In this document: in pieces, positions 50,589-63,500 of the stretch
Position numbering within the stretch: the first letter of the stretch is position 1
Layout of the letters: each line of letters begins with the position of its first letter
DNA from: Oxyruncus cristatus
Lineage: Eukaryota > Chordata > Aves > Passeriformes > Cotingidae
Assembly (NCBI GenBank): GCA_013399855.1
Contig: VXAY01012530.1
Location: 6,873,881-6,937,880 of the forward strand
Direction: 5' to 3'
Length of the DNA: 64,000 bases
Translations under genes and position numbers: made by a program
Notes under the pieces: generated by a model
The model's input: only the letters and a program-made list of their open reading frames with translations
Databases searched by the model: none
What the model was told of the DNA's origin: nothing

Positions 50589-50610
50589 AAAAAAAAAAAA
50601 AAAAAAAAAA
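50589..50610. repeat. A22 homopolymer
   Basis: Twenty-two consecutive A, the longest homopolymer in the window. No retrotransposon body precedes it. Confidence 0.95.
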
Positions 50611-50670
50611 CTCACCCAAAACCTTTGCTCCACTTGGACTTAAAATACAGTAGTGGCTTCATTATACCCT

Positions 50671-50671
50671 N
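50671..50671. other. Single ambiguous base (N)
   Basis: One undetermined base in otherwise continuous sequence. Confidence 0.99.
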
Positions 50672-52339
50672 CAGACTTTTACTCAGTTCAAGTATTATTA
50701 TCTAATTTTAACATATAGGAAACAACACTGCCTGGACAGCTGACAGGAACCTGGCCTTAGGAGTCCAGTTCTTAAAGCTCACTGTAGTGCACTGTATCAA
50801 AGACCAGTTCTGATACCAGGGGCTAGGACAGCATCAAAAAACAATTTATGCTTTCAGGTTTTTAGGACTGGAGTTTGCTATACCCAGAACAGGTGTACCC
50901 TGGGAATTTATGTTAAAAAAATCATTTCCAAGATTACTGCTGTTCCAAAAGATCTGAGCACTACTGGGGTTCCTCATACCAACGGTGTAAATCCATGTCA
51001 CATTTCAAGGAGTCTTTTACCCCTGGAGGAAGAATTGTGGTTTCACTGTCTAAAACCTGCAGCACAACAGACAGTTGTGCAGCACAAGGGAACTCTCCTT
51101 ACTCCACAAAAAATATTTCATGATTATGAAATCTACCACCCAAGTGGCTTTCATTGGCCCTGTTCTTTTAAAATACATAACAATCTCCCCAGTAGTGCTT
51201 TAAATAGTTTCTACGTAAAAATACTTTTACACTAGTCTAACCAGAAGCTTTCACCTTAAAAAAACTGAAGAGCTCCATGTTGCACATACAGTGCATCTTT
51301 ATCACTACTTTTTACAGAGACTTAATAAGCTTTGTGTAGAGAGTAGGAGATTTGATATTCATTTCCAGCCATTATTGTATCAGTTCTGCTCCCTCCTTAA
51401 ATTTAATTGCAATGCTAACTGCGTACCCTTTTACCAAAAATTAACTTTTACTACTCATAAAAACCTGTGACATTTATCAAAAGTCTGTAAATCTTTATTT
51501 TATTTTGGAACTGTTTCAAGTTAGGCATTTTCAGTATTATGCTATCGTATCTGCAATAATCAAGTCCCTTTATAGTACAAATTAACTTCACTTTTTCTTA
51601 ACTTTGAATCACCAAATTAGATAAGTGTATGGAGCACATACCAGAATAATCAATTTCAATCGAGAATTTTGTGCTACCTTAACTAAATAATAACAAAACC
51701 TAATAAAAGTAATTCAATATTGGAAAGATAATAGAGGGTACTGTAGTTCAGAGATATCTACCAACTACATCAACACTAATTCTCATACAAAATGTAAGAA
51801 CAGAAAAATAATTTAGTATTCTTACTAGATATGAATTACACATTGTGCAATACCTGAAGCTTCAAACTACCAAGAAAAGCCAACAGGTTGAATGATTCAA
51901 TATTTTATCCAACAAGACACTATCCCACATTTAGATAGGAAATGTTCCACTTCTTCGAAGTCTCTTTCCCTCATTCTGCAGTTAAAATGATTTTCCCCTA
52001 AGCATCCACCAGATATTTTGTCACAGATTTCAATCACAACTTATATTCTCACTCAAAAAAAATTCAAGTTACAAGCATACATGAATAACATATCAAAGGG
52101 CAAACAAACACCCCCCCCATTCCATCATACCCTTCCCTACAAAGTGCTATTCTGTTAGGATGATCAGCACTAATGCACCCAGAAGAATGCTGTAGCAACG
52201 GCTAAGAAATATATTTATTTGTACTATATGCTTTGCATTCACTGCAAATTTCTTCACAAAAAGTTTATTCAACTATTTATCAATCCACTGATAATCTCAA
52301 TGCAACTATCCTTGTTAGATTATCTCTTTAGTCACTCAT

Positions 52340-52510
52340 CCACTTATCTTGCACTTACTGGCCGTAACAGGTGCTCATAATGACGTTAGTGTGCCGAGGG
52401 ATCGTGTTGCTATAGAGGCAACAGAAAGTTGTGGCCATTGCAATGAAATGCAGTACCTAGACTTAACTGAGAGAAGTCAGACAAAGCTTCACTGTCTCAG
52501 TCATTTGCAA
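52340..52510. promoter_or_regulatory. Candidate regulatory block with CRE-like and RFX-like words
   Basis: TGACGTTA (52381-52388) resembles a cAMP-response half-site. GTTGCTATAGAGGCAAC (52406-52422) has inverted GTTGC/GCAAC arms like an RFX X-box, but with a spacer longer than consensus. Four CpG in about 60 bp stand out from CpG-poor flanks. Function is inferred. Confidence 0.25.
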
Positions 52511-53689
52511 TACACCACATTGTTACTGACACAAAACCTGGTCAGTAATTAAGCCTCTCCAATTTGGCCACCTCACATTCTTAAACGTACTTTTGTGAAC
52601 AGCCTTTCCTCACTACAGCATTTAAAAGCCAAAACCAAAGCTAATGATTAACATGCTGACTAAATGAATGCTTAACACCACCAAGTTATAGCGTGCTGCA
52701 ATGTTTTTTCTTTTCTCTCAACAACTGTATCAAGAATATTTATTCTTCAGTTGAATAACATTCACTAAGCACTTCATCAAACAAAGCCAACAACATTACA
52801 GCCCATTAATTTTTCACTTTGGTCTAAAGCCAGAGCCAGTTAAAATACCTCACTATCTTTCATCCTGCAAGTAATCGTGTTAATATGTGTCTCCCTTCCC
52901 CCAACCCAAACAGTACCACATCCATACTTTGCATTGCTCCTTGGTAATATCTGTTACAAAAGACACATCAGCACTCTCCCCAAGAAGAGAATAAATTAGT
53001 CAAAAAACGCTCTTGAAATCTTAGAAACGAGGTCACAGCATCTTGTATAATAGTCTGAATTTTACCAAGGCCTTCATCAGCAATTAAAGAAAAGAACACA
53101 GAGACATTTCAGAGGATAGTTTTCAGATTAAGTTTTTTAGTGTAAAAGAAACCAAAGGAAAATCTGGCAATAAAAAGAGTTTAATAGAAAAGCAACGGTG
53201 AAATGTGACCAAACACATTCACAGACCAGCTGACATTTGGGCTTCTGTAGATACAACTTTGGAAGATAATAATGCATGCAGATACCCTGATATCGCCGAG
53301 GCAGTGAATTCAGACTTTGCTCTATCATACGGTTTTATTCGGGTAATCTCTAATCCATTCTCTCCCTCTTCTCTTTATATGCCTTTCTGGGAAACTCACA
53401 CAAACCATCAGCTTAACTTGACCTTCCATCAAATTTGGCTGAAACAAAGCAAAAGCTTAAGAGTTGCTGAGAAAAGACCAGGCAGACATACGGCAGGTGC
53501 TCAGCATGAGGACAGCAGAGTGCCATTGCATTTGTCTAAATAAAGGGAGAGCAACAGTACAGCTAAAAAGTCAAAGTAGCAACAAAGTCATCCGACCAAA
53601 TACAGCATTCTCACATGTCACGAACATGGTATTTGCAGTCCACAGTAATCTCAAAGTCAGTCCTTAAATAAGGTGACCTATTTCCTAAG

Positions 53690-53716
53690 TGCCCCCCAGC
53701 AGCTTTCCTGGGGGCA
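53690..53716. repeat. GC-rich hairpin
   Basis: TGCCCCCCAG and CTGGGGGCA pair over 9 bp with one extra C, around an 8-nt loop. Confidence 0.8.
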
Positions 53717-54820
53717 TTTTGTCAATGCCGAACACTCAGTCTTTACTGTCATGATGTCAAGTTTTGTTAAAGACTTCTCTGAATGAGGTTTACAGACTTA
53801 CTTAGAGATTCTCTTTAATTCCTTAAATTCAGGAGCTGTTTTTCACATGAAACAAAAATCTTTTTATGATTCACAATAAAACCTTGAACAATATAACGTA
53901 ACGGTGGAGTGCTACAGGAGGGACTCAGACTCTCAGCTCCAGGGAAAAGCAGGCCAGGAAAAGCAGTCTTCCTAAAATCCTGCCAGCAAAAGTCACTGCA
54001 ATTGACAGGAAAGTGCTTTACAGCACCTGGCAGCATTCTGCTTCCTGCACAAACACATCTGGTGGGAACATCCCCCTAAGAAGGTCTTGGTGGTGGTTTT
54101 GGATGATAACTTGAGAAGGAAATTAAAATCACTATATTTACTATGATATCAATGCAAAAAAATTAGAAATATAACTTCCTATTTTAAAGATCTTTCAACA
54201 CCTACAGACAAAACTAGATTTTAAAAAAATATGCTATTATATATATATTTTATATACACTTATGTATATTTACTACAGTTTTAGCATAAATCAAACAGAT
54301 CAAAGAAAATACTGGAAGAATTTGCCAAATAGTCAAGAACTTCTTTTATATTCAAAGGGTGGTTTCATCTATACATCTTGCTAGTAGGATATAACTTGAT
54401 TATGTAACAGGCTTAAAGGGAAATTATGGGAAACTGTTCACTTTGGTGCTTTTGATGTTTCTTTCTTATATGAACCAAACACACTCCCCTTTCATGGCTG
54501 CACAATAATTTTTTCCCAGGCATCTAATATACTAACTATTCTTTCCCTAGGAGTTGCTCTGGAGGGGAAATAAATTATTTTCATAGCTCTTTGACAAGAT
54601 AGTTGATTGTTGTGGCATGTTTACTCCCAACATGAACTCCAAAATGTCATATTGTGCCTCATTCAGCCTTGCTTGCCTAAAACCGTGCCAACATAACAAC
54701 TTGCGTGCTTTCAGCAAACTGTTGTATTTCTCATGGCATCACTGCATGTGCACAGTCAAAAATATTTTGCTTTTGTTTTAAGCTGCTGACATGATTCTGT
54801 TCTGCTTTGATTAATACATG

Positions 54821-54840
54821 CTTGATTACATGTAATCAAG
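54821..54840. repeat. 20-bp perfect palindrome with homeodomain words
   Basis: CTTGATTACATGTAATCAAG equals its own reverse complement. It contains two TGATTA/TAATCA words facing each other and a central TACATGTA. Confidence 0.95.
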
Positions 54841-56029
54841 AAGTTACATTAACTCGACAGAACTGAGAGATTTAGAGATACACTGTTCTGTATTCAAGAA
54901 TATAAATTTTCACACTTGAAAATAAAATTTCTCAACTCTATGTACAAGATACACTTTCAGAAACAAAAAAAGTTTTAAGCCATTTCTCACACAAATTTAT
55001 GTATCTAAATTTAAATCAATGAAGGGGGAGGAAATTGTAAATCTCACTTCTGTAGTGACTTCCTCAATTGCTCTTTGTTCTCTAAGAAGCAAAAATACCC
55101 CTGTAGCATCCACAGAAGGCAGTCTTGCCCAGGGCACATGCAGAGGTGACCAAGAACAGGGAGACCTAAGCTCCAGGGCTACTTTCTATGTTCTCAAACA
55201 AATGACAGTTTTTCACACCAGACTTTCTGAATACCACTGATTAAAGCTCAAGAACAAAGAATTTAAAACTAGCCACCACAGAAAATAGCCAGGCATGACT
55301 GGTTTTTCATTAGCCAGGTTTAAAGAAATGACCATGCCCCTTGAAGGAAACCTCAAAAAATTATAAACATTTTGTTATTTCTATTTCCCTAATAGTGACT
55401 TACAGAGAGTTATCATCTGTATCTCACTACACCTCTTGCTATGAAAAGAGAAGCCTGTCAATGATCACTACGAACTCACCATGAGTATTTTTAGTATCCA
55501 TAACAAATCCTCAAAGAAAAAAAAAAACAAAACCTGAATTATTTCACTATTGTTGTAAATAAAAGGAATTATGCTTCCCCTCTGAACTCTCCATGTAAAA
55601 TACATAAATAATTAAGTATTTAAGGGTTTTTGGGTTTGCATAGCCAAGATAAACAGCTGTGACTTTTTCTCAAGGGAAGGGTGCTTCCTTCCCAGGAAAA
55701 CAATCCAGGTCATCTGTCACCATAATGGCATCAACTCCATGCACCAGTAATTTATTTTTAAAGACTTACTAATTCAAATGCACTGTGCTCTACTTGTAAG
55801 CTCTAGAAAAAAAATTAGGATTTATTTTTGTGACCATTACCCTTTTTCAGGATTCCAGTGCCCTGAAAGGCAGATTACACAACTCTGTCACATCTCTAGT
55901 TCTGGTTCTGACCTTTCTATCTAGACTTACTACTGCAATGACATGCTGACAGTTGACAGCAATATCAAAGAATTCAGCAATTTTGGGATCCTGAAATACT
56001 TCACTAATGACTCAGACTTTTTCTTTTGT

Positions 56030-56310
56030 TCTGCTTTTCCTTTTTTTCCTGTTAGAGCCTCTGCCTTCTGCCTCTTTGTGCAGCTTTGATACCCCCCTCA
56101 AAGAGCTGTGCCCTGGTTGCCCAGCACAGCCCCTGCATTTCTGCCCAGCCACCCTCTGGCTCATCCCTTCCTGCTGCAGGATCTCTGGCACTTCGAAGAT
56201 AGCAGAGAGAAGCTGCTGCAAAAGCCATGAAGTGCAACTCTGAGGCTCAGCTTCAAGGCAGCACTTAATTGCAATTGATTTCAAACAACGTGGCCTTCTG
56301 CTGCTGCTGC
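56030..56310 (+). other. GC-elevated unique block with a plus-strand splice-acceptor-like tract
   Basis: GCCTTCTGCCTCTTTGTGCAG at about 56066-56086 looks like a strong 3' splice site on the plus strand, antisense to NEBL. About 200 bp of GC-elevated sequence follow. Frames are open on both strands (78 and 101 codons) but resemble no protein I know. An antisense non-coding exon is possible; chance is equally likely. Confidence 0.2.
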
Positions 56311-59300
56311 TTCCCATATTTCAACACCTGGAGTGTGCAATTCCATTTGCATCTCTGCAAGGAGCAGACAAAAAGACCAACAATTGGCAATTATTTCAAT
56401 GGCATCTCACTGTTTTTATGTTAACATGGTTTGGCCACTAGAATATACAGACCCAAAACTTCTCCTGTTACCATTTACCTCTTATCTGACAGCAGAGTTA
56501 AAAGATACGGTAGGTGTTAAGCCACCGGTTATCAGCCATGAGTCACTCTGCTTGCACACAGAGCAAATATGCCTTAAAGTAAGCAGTTGAGAATATGTCC
56601 AGGTCTAGTTACAGCCACAGTGTAAAAAAGAAGAGAAGAAAGGGACCAAAGAGGTGCATGAAAACTATTCTGATAATGTCATTCGACTTGAATCTCACAC
56701 ACACTATGGAGCAATGCTCAGGAAGGGGCTAAAATTGCTTTACCTCCCTTCATGAGCAAAACCATGCCTGGTGGGTCTAGATGAAGGATGGATGACTTAA
56801 GGTCTTTGACCAGATGCTTACCTTTATTTCATAAAATTCCTAGCAATATAATTTTCTTTTAACATTTTTGCTCCATAACACTATGGCATACATATATGTA
56901 ATTCAACAAAAAATCATCTAATAGCCTTTTCTTTCCCACTAACCCTGCTCTGCAGTGTAACCATAGCTCTCTACCACACTTATTTTACCATGTTCCTCTT
57001 CAGGGTTAATTACCTTGGGCAGATCTTTGTGCTAACACAGTAGTACTGCTTTTAGTACTTGAACAAGCTTGTTTAGGGCCTCTTGAGTGCCTCTCTGCGC
57101 TGTGCCTCAGGGACATATCCTGAGAGCTGCATTCTTATAAGCACCTTGAAGTTGTGCACCAGCTCCCTAAATGAAAACTGGATGCCTATATCCATCCTCT
57201 AGGCACTTTTAAAACACCAATTCTCAGCTTTGTTTTACACAAAATAATAATGATAATAATGGTTCTTACTTCAGTGGGGTGCAAAATCCTTAAACAGCAG
57301 ATGAGGAATCAAAGTGAGGAAACCCCTGGAAAAGAGCAGCCCTAATACACAACCACTGAATCCCAGAAGAAAGTATAAAGATAACCTGGGACCAAATTCT
57401 CAAAAATTTCATACAGACCCCCAGTTCCATATTGACAAAACAGGGTTGGTGCTGAAAAAGCTAGAGAAGAAATAACTAAATCTTGTGTAGGTGTTCTTCT
57501 TGTCATGGGAATCCCTACTGAGCTTCCATGTAGCATAATGTAGAAGTAAATCTGCAACAGAACACAAAGGAAACCAGATGTTGGATTCAACAAGTTATGA
57601 AACAAATAAATTAAAAAAAAATACATTCACAACAGTTCATCCCAAAGACAAAACTTTAACTGAGGAAGCACTGTACCACAGAGTGCTGAAAACTAGGAAT
57701 ATATGAGCAAAATCTCCCGAGTTCTTTACATATTCAACATTCTTTCCTCAGGTATCTGTTACTGGCCACTGTTACAAATAGGTTACGCACTACATGGAGC
57801 TCTGGTTGACCCCATATGGCTGTTTCCATGATCTTTACTCAACATTTAGTACAGGCTACCAGGGAAAGATGAATTCCACGTTACAACACAGTCCCCCTCT
57901 TTACCCCCTGCAAGACCATAATCTTCAGGTCTGAAAGTAGAGCTTGGTGAAATACAGGAGCCAACAAAGAGGTGCTTGGAGGCATTCTTCCCATTTATAA
58001 ATACCTCCATGTGGAAAGGATACAGAGTACAAGTATTCTTTGTAAGGTGAGAGATGAACAGAAGAAAATACAGCTTGGACCTACACACAGCTTCTACTTT
58101 ACTAACAGACAGCTAAGAGTACTGGTGTGGTTTAATACCTTAGCTTGGATACCAGTTGCTGTTTCAATATAGTCTTCAGTTTCTATAAATTATTCATATA
58201 AGTATAATAGATATTTTCACAAACTATTTCTCACGGATGTTCTTAATTTTGAGTGTAGCTCCCTTATGTAACTCCTTTGGCATATAGCAATTTGAACTCT
58301 GTTCAGGTTCCTTTCTGGAAAGAGCACAAGAGGTAATCTTCATTCAGACAGAACGAAGCATAAATCTTTCACTGTTGTGCAAAGCCAAGTAGGGAAACAG
58401 TTGTTTTCTTGGTATGAGACAAAGTAATATGGTACACAATACATATAGGGGCAGAGTCTCAGCTGGTTTGAGTTTGGTTGTTTACAATAACAGCTGAAAG
58501 CGTCAACTGAGACACACACAACATGCCACACAACATGCCTCCACCTCTACTGGAGGTAGCATGAAGAAACACCAGCAGTTCTTTTTTCCCCTTTGCCTTA
58601 CAATTTCAAGTCAACAAATCAAAGCAATTATTTGCAGCTCTAAAGTCGGCTATAATTTGCACCTTTTGCAGAATTATGTATCTCCTGAGTGATGTAATTT
58701 CCTTCTTACTCCCTACAAACTAGAATTATGCCTTCTGAAGCCTGTGAATGCAGCTCTTAGAGGAACAACAATTTCAATCAGTGGCTCAGCTTCTTTCAAC
58801 TATCAAAATTCAACTCGTCCTTTTTATTAACTGATGAAGTGAGATGTGTGGCTGCTCAAAGCAAACAGAACACAGTCTCCAAAATCAGCATGACTTTTTG
58901 GAATGGGAGCATATCTAATTCCTACAAGCAGGAAACAAGTCTGAGAATACAATATCAGTATATAAAAAAAATACCTCTACTGCTATCAAAGGCCTCACTC
59001 ATGGAACATGCCAAGTACAGTGAAGAGCCAAATGACAGGGTGCAATTCCAGCCTCTTTATCTGCAAGATGTAGGAAGGAGAGGAAATGGATCAAAAAGAC
59101 CCTGAACCAGACAGCAGCTTCCATTAGAAAAGAGGGCTGAAAAGCTTAAAAACAGCAACAAACAAAACTACATAATTCCAGCTCTAATAAACTCAACTCT
59201 AAAAGCCCTGTGTCCTGACAAAGGAAGAGCAAGTAGAGAAAGGCTAATTTCCACATTTAGACAATCATTTTAGTTGTCATTGTGAATGTGTACAAGGATC

Positions 59301-60379
59301 ATAAGGATTCATAAATCACAGAAGGAAGACATATCAGGGTCCAAGCATCAATATTAATGGCATAGTTGTTCAAAAAACAGGATTTCTCCTTGGAAATCTA
59401 ACCATATTTCCTAATCAAAGATATTTTGTGTAATGTTTTCATAATCCCTTATTAATAGCATGCTAGGGCACACATCAGAGATTTACACCTGCCTATGCAA
59501 GTCACTAACAATAATCCAGTATAAGATACTGACAACTGGAGTCAAAGTACAAAGACACAGAAGCGGACACTGACCTGTAGTTAAATAGAATTTGACAAAA
59601 TAGATTGAAAATTATCTGCACCTTAATTTAGATTAATGCTTTTGTATATTTATGTCACCCAGCAAAGTGCATGAAAATTTCTAATAACTGTCTGGTATAC
59701 ATGTTTAATACTATCAGTTATACTGTTATCAGTGTTAATGTCTCTTCTTTATAAACAAATGCATTTATTGCTTGCTTTGTATTACAAAAAAAATATACCA
59801 CGTAGATATATTTAAGAATTACATTAGTTACTACACAAGTCAATTCAAATTACTAACACAGTTTAGCGTACGTCAGAAAAAGTGTTCACTTCTAATGCAT
59901 ACTACTGCTGTGCCAAGCTTGTTATAAATAAGCAACAACATTCATTCCACCTACTATACATTAAATGTGCTGTATGGAGTGAATACCAATTAAATGTAAG
60001 GCTTCTCATCTCTTTTTTCTAGGCAGCATTTTTCTCTTGTGCACTTTAAACTCTGCAACAGCAGGATAGCTTTCTCCTTTCTCAAAACTTTGATTTTAAT
60101 TGCTTAGTCTCCCAGCCACAACATCATGCAAAAACTCTTTCCAGGCAGAGAGGTGTTCTGAAACGTAACAGCTGCAGTTACTCTTGGTGTGGTTATTTAG
60201 CAGCAAAAATTAACCATTCCATATTAATGAACAGTCTCTCCTATCCTACTGCAAGAAAAATAAAGCCCTTGCTACTGCCATTAAGGAAAGTATCCCAAAT
60301 AAATTATTAAATTCTTCAAACAAGCAGGAGAAAAAGAGTTATGCATTGGTCCACTATTCACTAGCACCATTGTTCAATG

Positions 60380-60560
60380 ACACTAATTCTAAGGATAGTG
60401 GCTTCAATTTGATGGGTGTGAAGAGAGTCATTGATTGATTTGTCCATCATAATGCTCAGAAGGGAAAGATTTGCTAATCAGCTTGAAGCCAATGTGGTTT
60501 GACATTTGGCTGAGTCACTAGTTGCAGAAAAAGCTGCACTCCCTCCACCCAGGAAGGACT
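60380..60560. promoter_or_regulatory. Candidate conserved non-coding block with PBX/HOX-like and AP-1 words
   Basis: TGATTGAT at 60432-60439 fits a PBX/HOX composite word and TGAGTCA at 60511-60517 is a perfect AP-1 site. The block is unique and of mixed composition. Function is inferred from motifs only. Confidence 0.22.
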
Positions 60561-63500
60561 TCACAATCACTTCCATAAGCCTCTGTCAGAACAGCCAATA
60601 CTCTGACTGAACAAGGCAGTTAACTTTAGGGCAGACTGTTCACTTCCAGCTTAAGCTAACTATCCCAACAGGCCTTCATGATGTTACTATTTAAAAACCC
60701 AGTGCATAGACTCCCACGGCCAATCTCATAGCTGGGTATTAATTGGAAATTATAAATTCAAAGTCCCATCTTTCCTACCTCTGGGCATAGCTCAGCCACA
60801 CAGAAGAGGCAACACAGACAACTCCATGCTCCAATGCTCAGGAGCTCCCCTTCATATCAGCAAAACCCACCAGATATCAGTTCAGGCAGGTTGAGACCTC
60901 TTTGCTCCACAGGAGAGTCAGAAAATAAACTGAGTCAGAATTGAGCCACTGGATAACACTGAATGTGTTCCAGTGTTTACATCTACTTTTACAACTCCTT
61001 TGAGAAAACACGTGAAACAGATGCTGAGAACATTTAATAGCTTTCGTCATTAAGCTTAACATGTCTCCTGTCAAAAAATTATTTTCACAGCTCTCAAACT
61101 AGCACAGTGACAGAGAAGAGTTAGAAAGTGGACTGAACCCTAAACACTGATTCAGGGAAGGGTTTCCTTTTCTTAAGCCTGAATTCGAAATTCATACATG
61201 TTTTGGGGGTTTTTTTATGCTGCATGCCAACAAAATGCTTGACGCTGGAAAGATCAAAGCAGTGCTGGCTTGAAAATTCTGTCACATGAAGAAAGATACT
61301 GAACTACTGCCTCTATTTCTCATAGAGGCGGATACGAAGGAGTAACCTTGGTTTGTTGTCTTTCCAGCTCTCTAAATAGCCTTCTCCCTCTCCTAGAAGT
61401 TCTCTTTCTTCTTTCGTACAATGTTAAGCCCAGTGGAAGTATTTGGAAGAACTCACGGCAGACGGCAAAGGTCTAATCTGTTATTAATATCAAGGATGGT
61501 TGAACACATATGGACAATATAGGAAATCATGAAGGACCATCCCTATAAGACCAAAGTAATAGCTGAGCAAAAGATTTAAGAGGAAACAAGAGCCAAGATG
61601 CAGATATCTCCTCCAGTGTCACACAGAGCTTGCATAGAGTACTGAACATTTACACTAATGAAAAGCAGAGATACACAAAGAGAAAAGCAGCACAGTCTGA
61701 TTAACAAGAAAAGACTCTAATCATCATCAGACTATCAGCATTCTACCAGTTAAACATTACCTTTTTGAGACGAATGCAAATTCATGCATCACAAGAAAAT
61801 ACACTTTAACATTAAGAAAGCTGATAAGAGAAATGTCTTAACTTAAACAAATAGAAAGGACACAAGAAATGATAGTAGGTAACAAATTCAGGACACTGGA
61901 GATACAGTTCAGGAATACCGTTCCAATAGTACAAGTATGGTACATTTTAGGCCTTCCATTTTACATGTAATTCTGGCAGCACTTAAACACAAAAGCAAAC
62001 CGACAGAAAACACAAACCTCATTGATTTTCTTGCAAAACCATCTATAGTTACTTTAAATCATTCCCATGCCCCCAATAATGAATACTGCAATTCATCAAA
62101 ACTGTGAGAAGACTGTTCACAGGACAATAACACAGAATTTTTTTTAAAATCAGACACATAGCCAAGCTATGAGTACAGAAAAAGACCCCATATCTCTCTC
62201 ATCACTGTATAAACACTTTTCTGACTATGTTACAGTGTGGCAGCAGTCCTAAGAGATCCATCCAATACCGAATTGTAATCAAAAAGAAAAAGTGAATGTG
62301 TGGGCCTGCATTAATCCCTCTCTTTGTTATATACTGATGCTATTAATTTACAATTAGTTCTTAGATTAGAAACTTGAGATTTTATTTCATAAATACAACT
62401 GGGAATTAGAAGAAACTGCAGATGGAATTAATTGGATTTGGAAGAGAAAAAGGAGGATTCTGTCTAACTTGACAGCTCAAAGCAGTTCTATCATCTCAGT
62501 GTTTTCCATTATAATCACTGCTATTACATTATGCACATCTGGTCAAGCCAAGCCACAGTAAGAGAACACAGGGTAGCTAGGACCCATGATCTGGCTAAAG
62601 GTTAGTCCTTTATAGTCAGAGTGTACTTCACCATAGCTACTCTTGAGGTTGACCAGAAAATCCTGTTCATCTACTCTCTCCACACAGTATCTCCTAATGT
62701 GAAAAAAATTCAGCAAGAACCAGAAGCAGTATGGTAGTTCAAAACCTGGTCACCAGGCGGTAGGGTGTCCTACACATGCATTCAAAAAAAAGAGAAGTTA
62801 CTCACTGCTAACACAGCACATGCTTTCTGCAAGCAGGAAACAATTGAGAGGCACATTGAAATGAATAGCCAAAAAGGAGGGCCAAAAAGATCACAGTGAG
62901 ATCCGATAGCTTTTATTTGATATTGCTTTGACGTGAGCATCATCATGTCAACTGAAGTTATCTGGACCACTATCCCACTTGAATTTGGGGCAGGAACTAC
63001 AAGCCACATACTCATCTCAGCTGAAATTACAAATAATTTAAATAGGCCAAAAGTTTAATGTCTTAATCAGCTTAGGACAATGCAAGAACCTAACACCACA
63101 TTACCATCAAAAGATGGGATGTATCACCACCTCTGCCCCACCACCCTGCTGTGTAATCTCCATGTCCCTCTAGTTTCAGCACTGCCAATTGCATGGCCCC
63201 ATGAGCACCAGTACTAATCCCAAAAAGTGTGAAAGAGTGACAAAAGCAGCAGAAGAGAGGGCAGAACTGAGGCTTTCAATAGCAGTGTTGTCTGAGCTCA
63301 CCTTAAACTGATCACAAAGCAATGCCCAAACTAATGCCAGGACTACAATCTGTTTGTTCAATGATTCCAGAACAAACAATGTACAGCTGAAAATTCTGCC
63401 TTCATATAGTAAAAACTTTTAAAACACATGTATACATATCAATTTTTATAAACATTGAAAAACAAGACAGTTTATCCCTAAATAGTCTAAAGATATAGAT

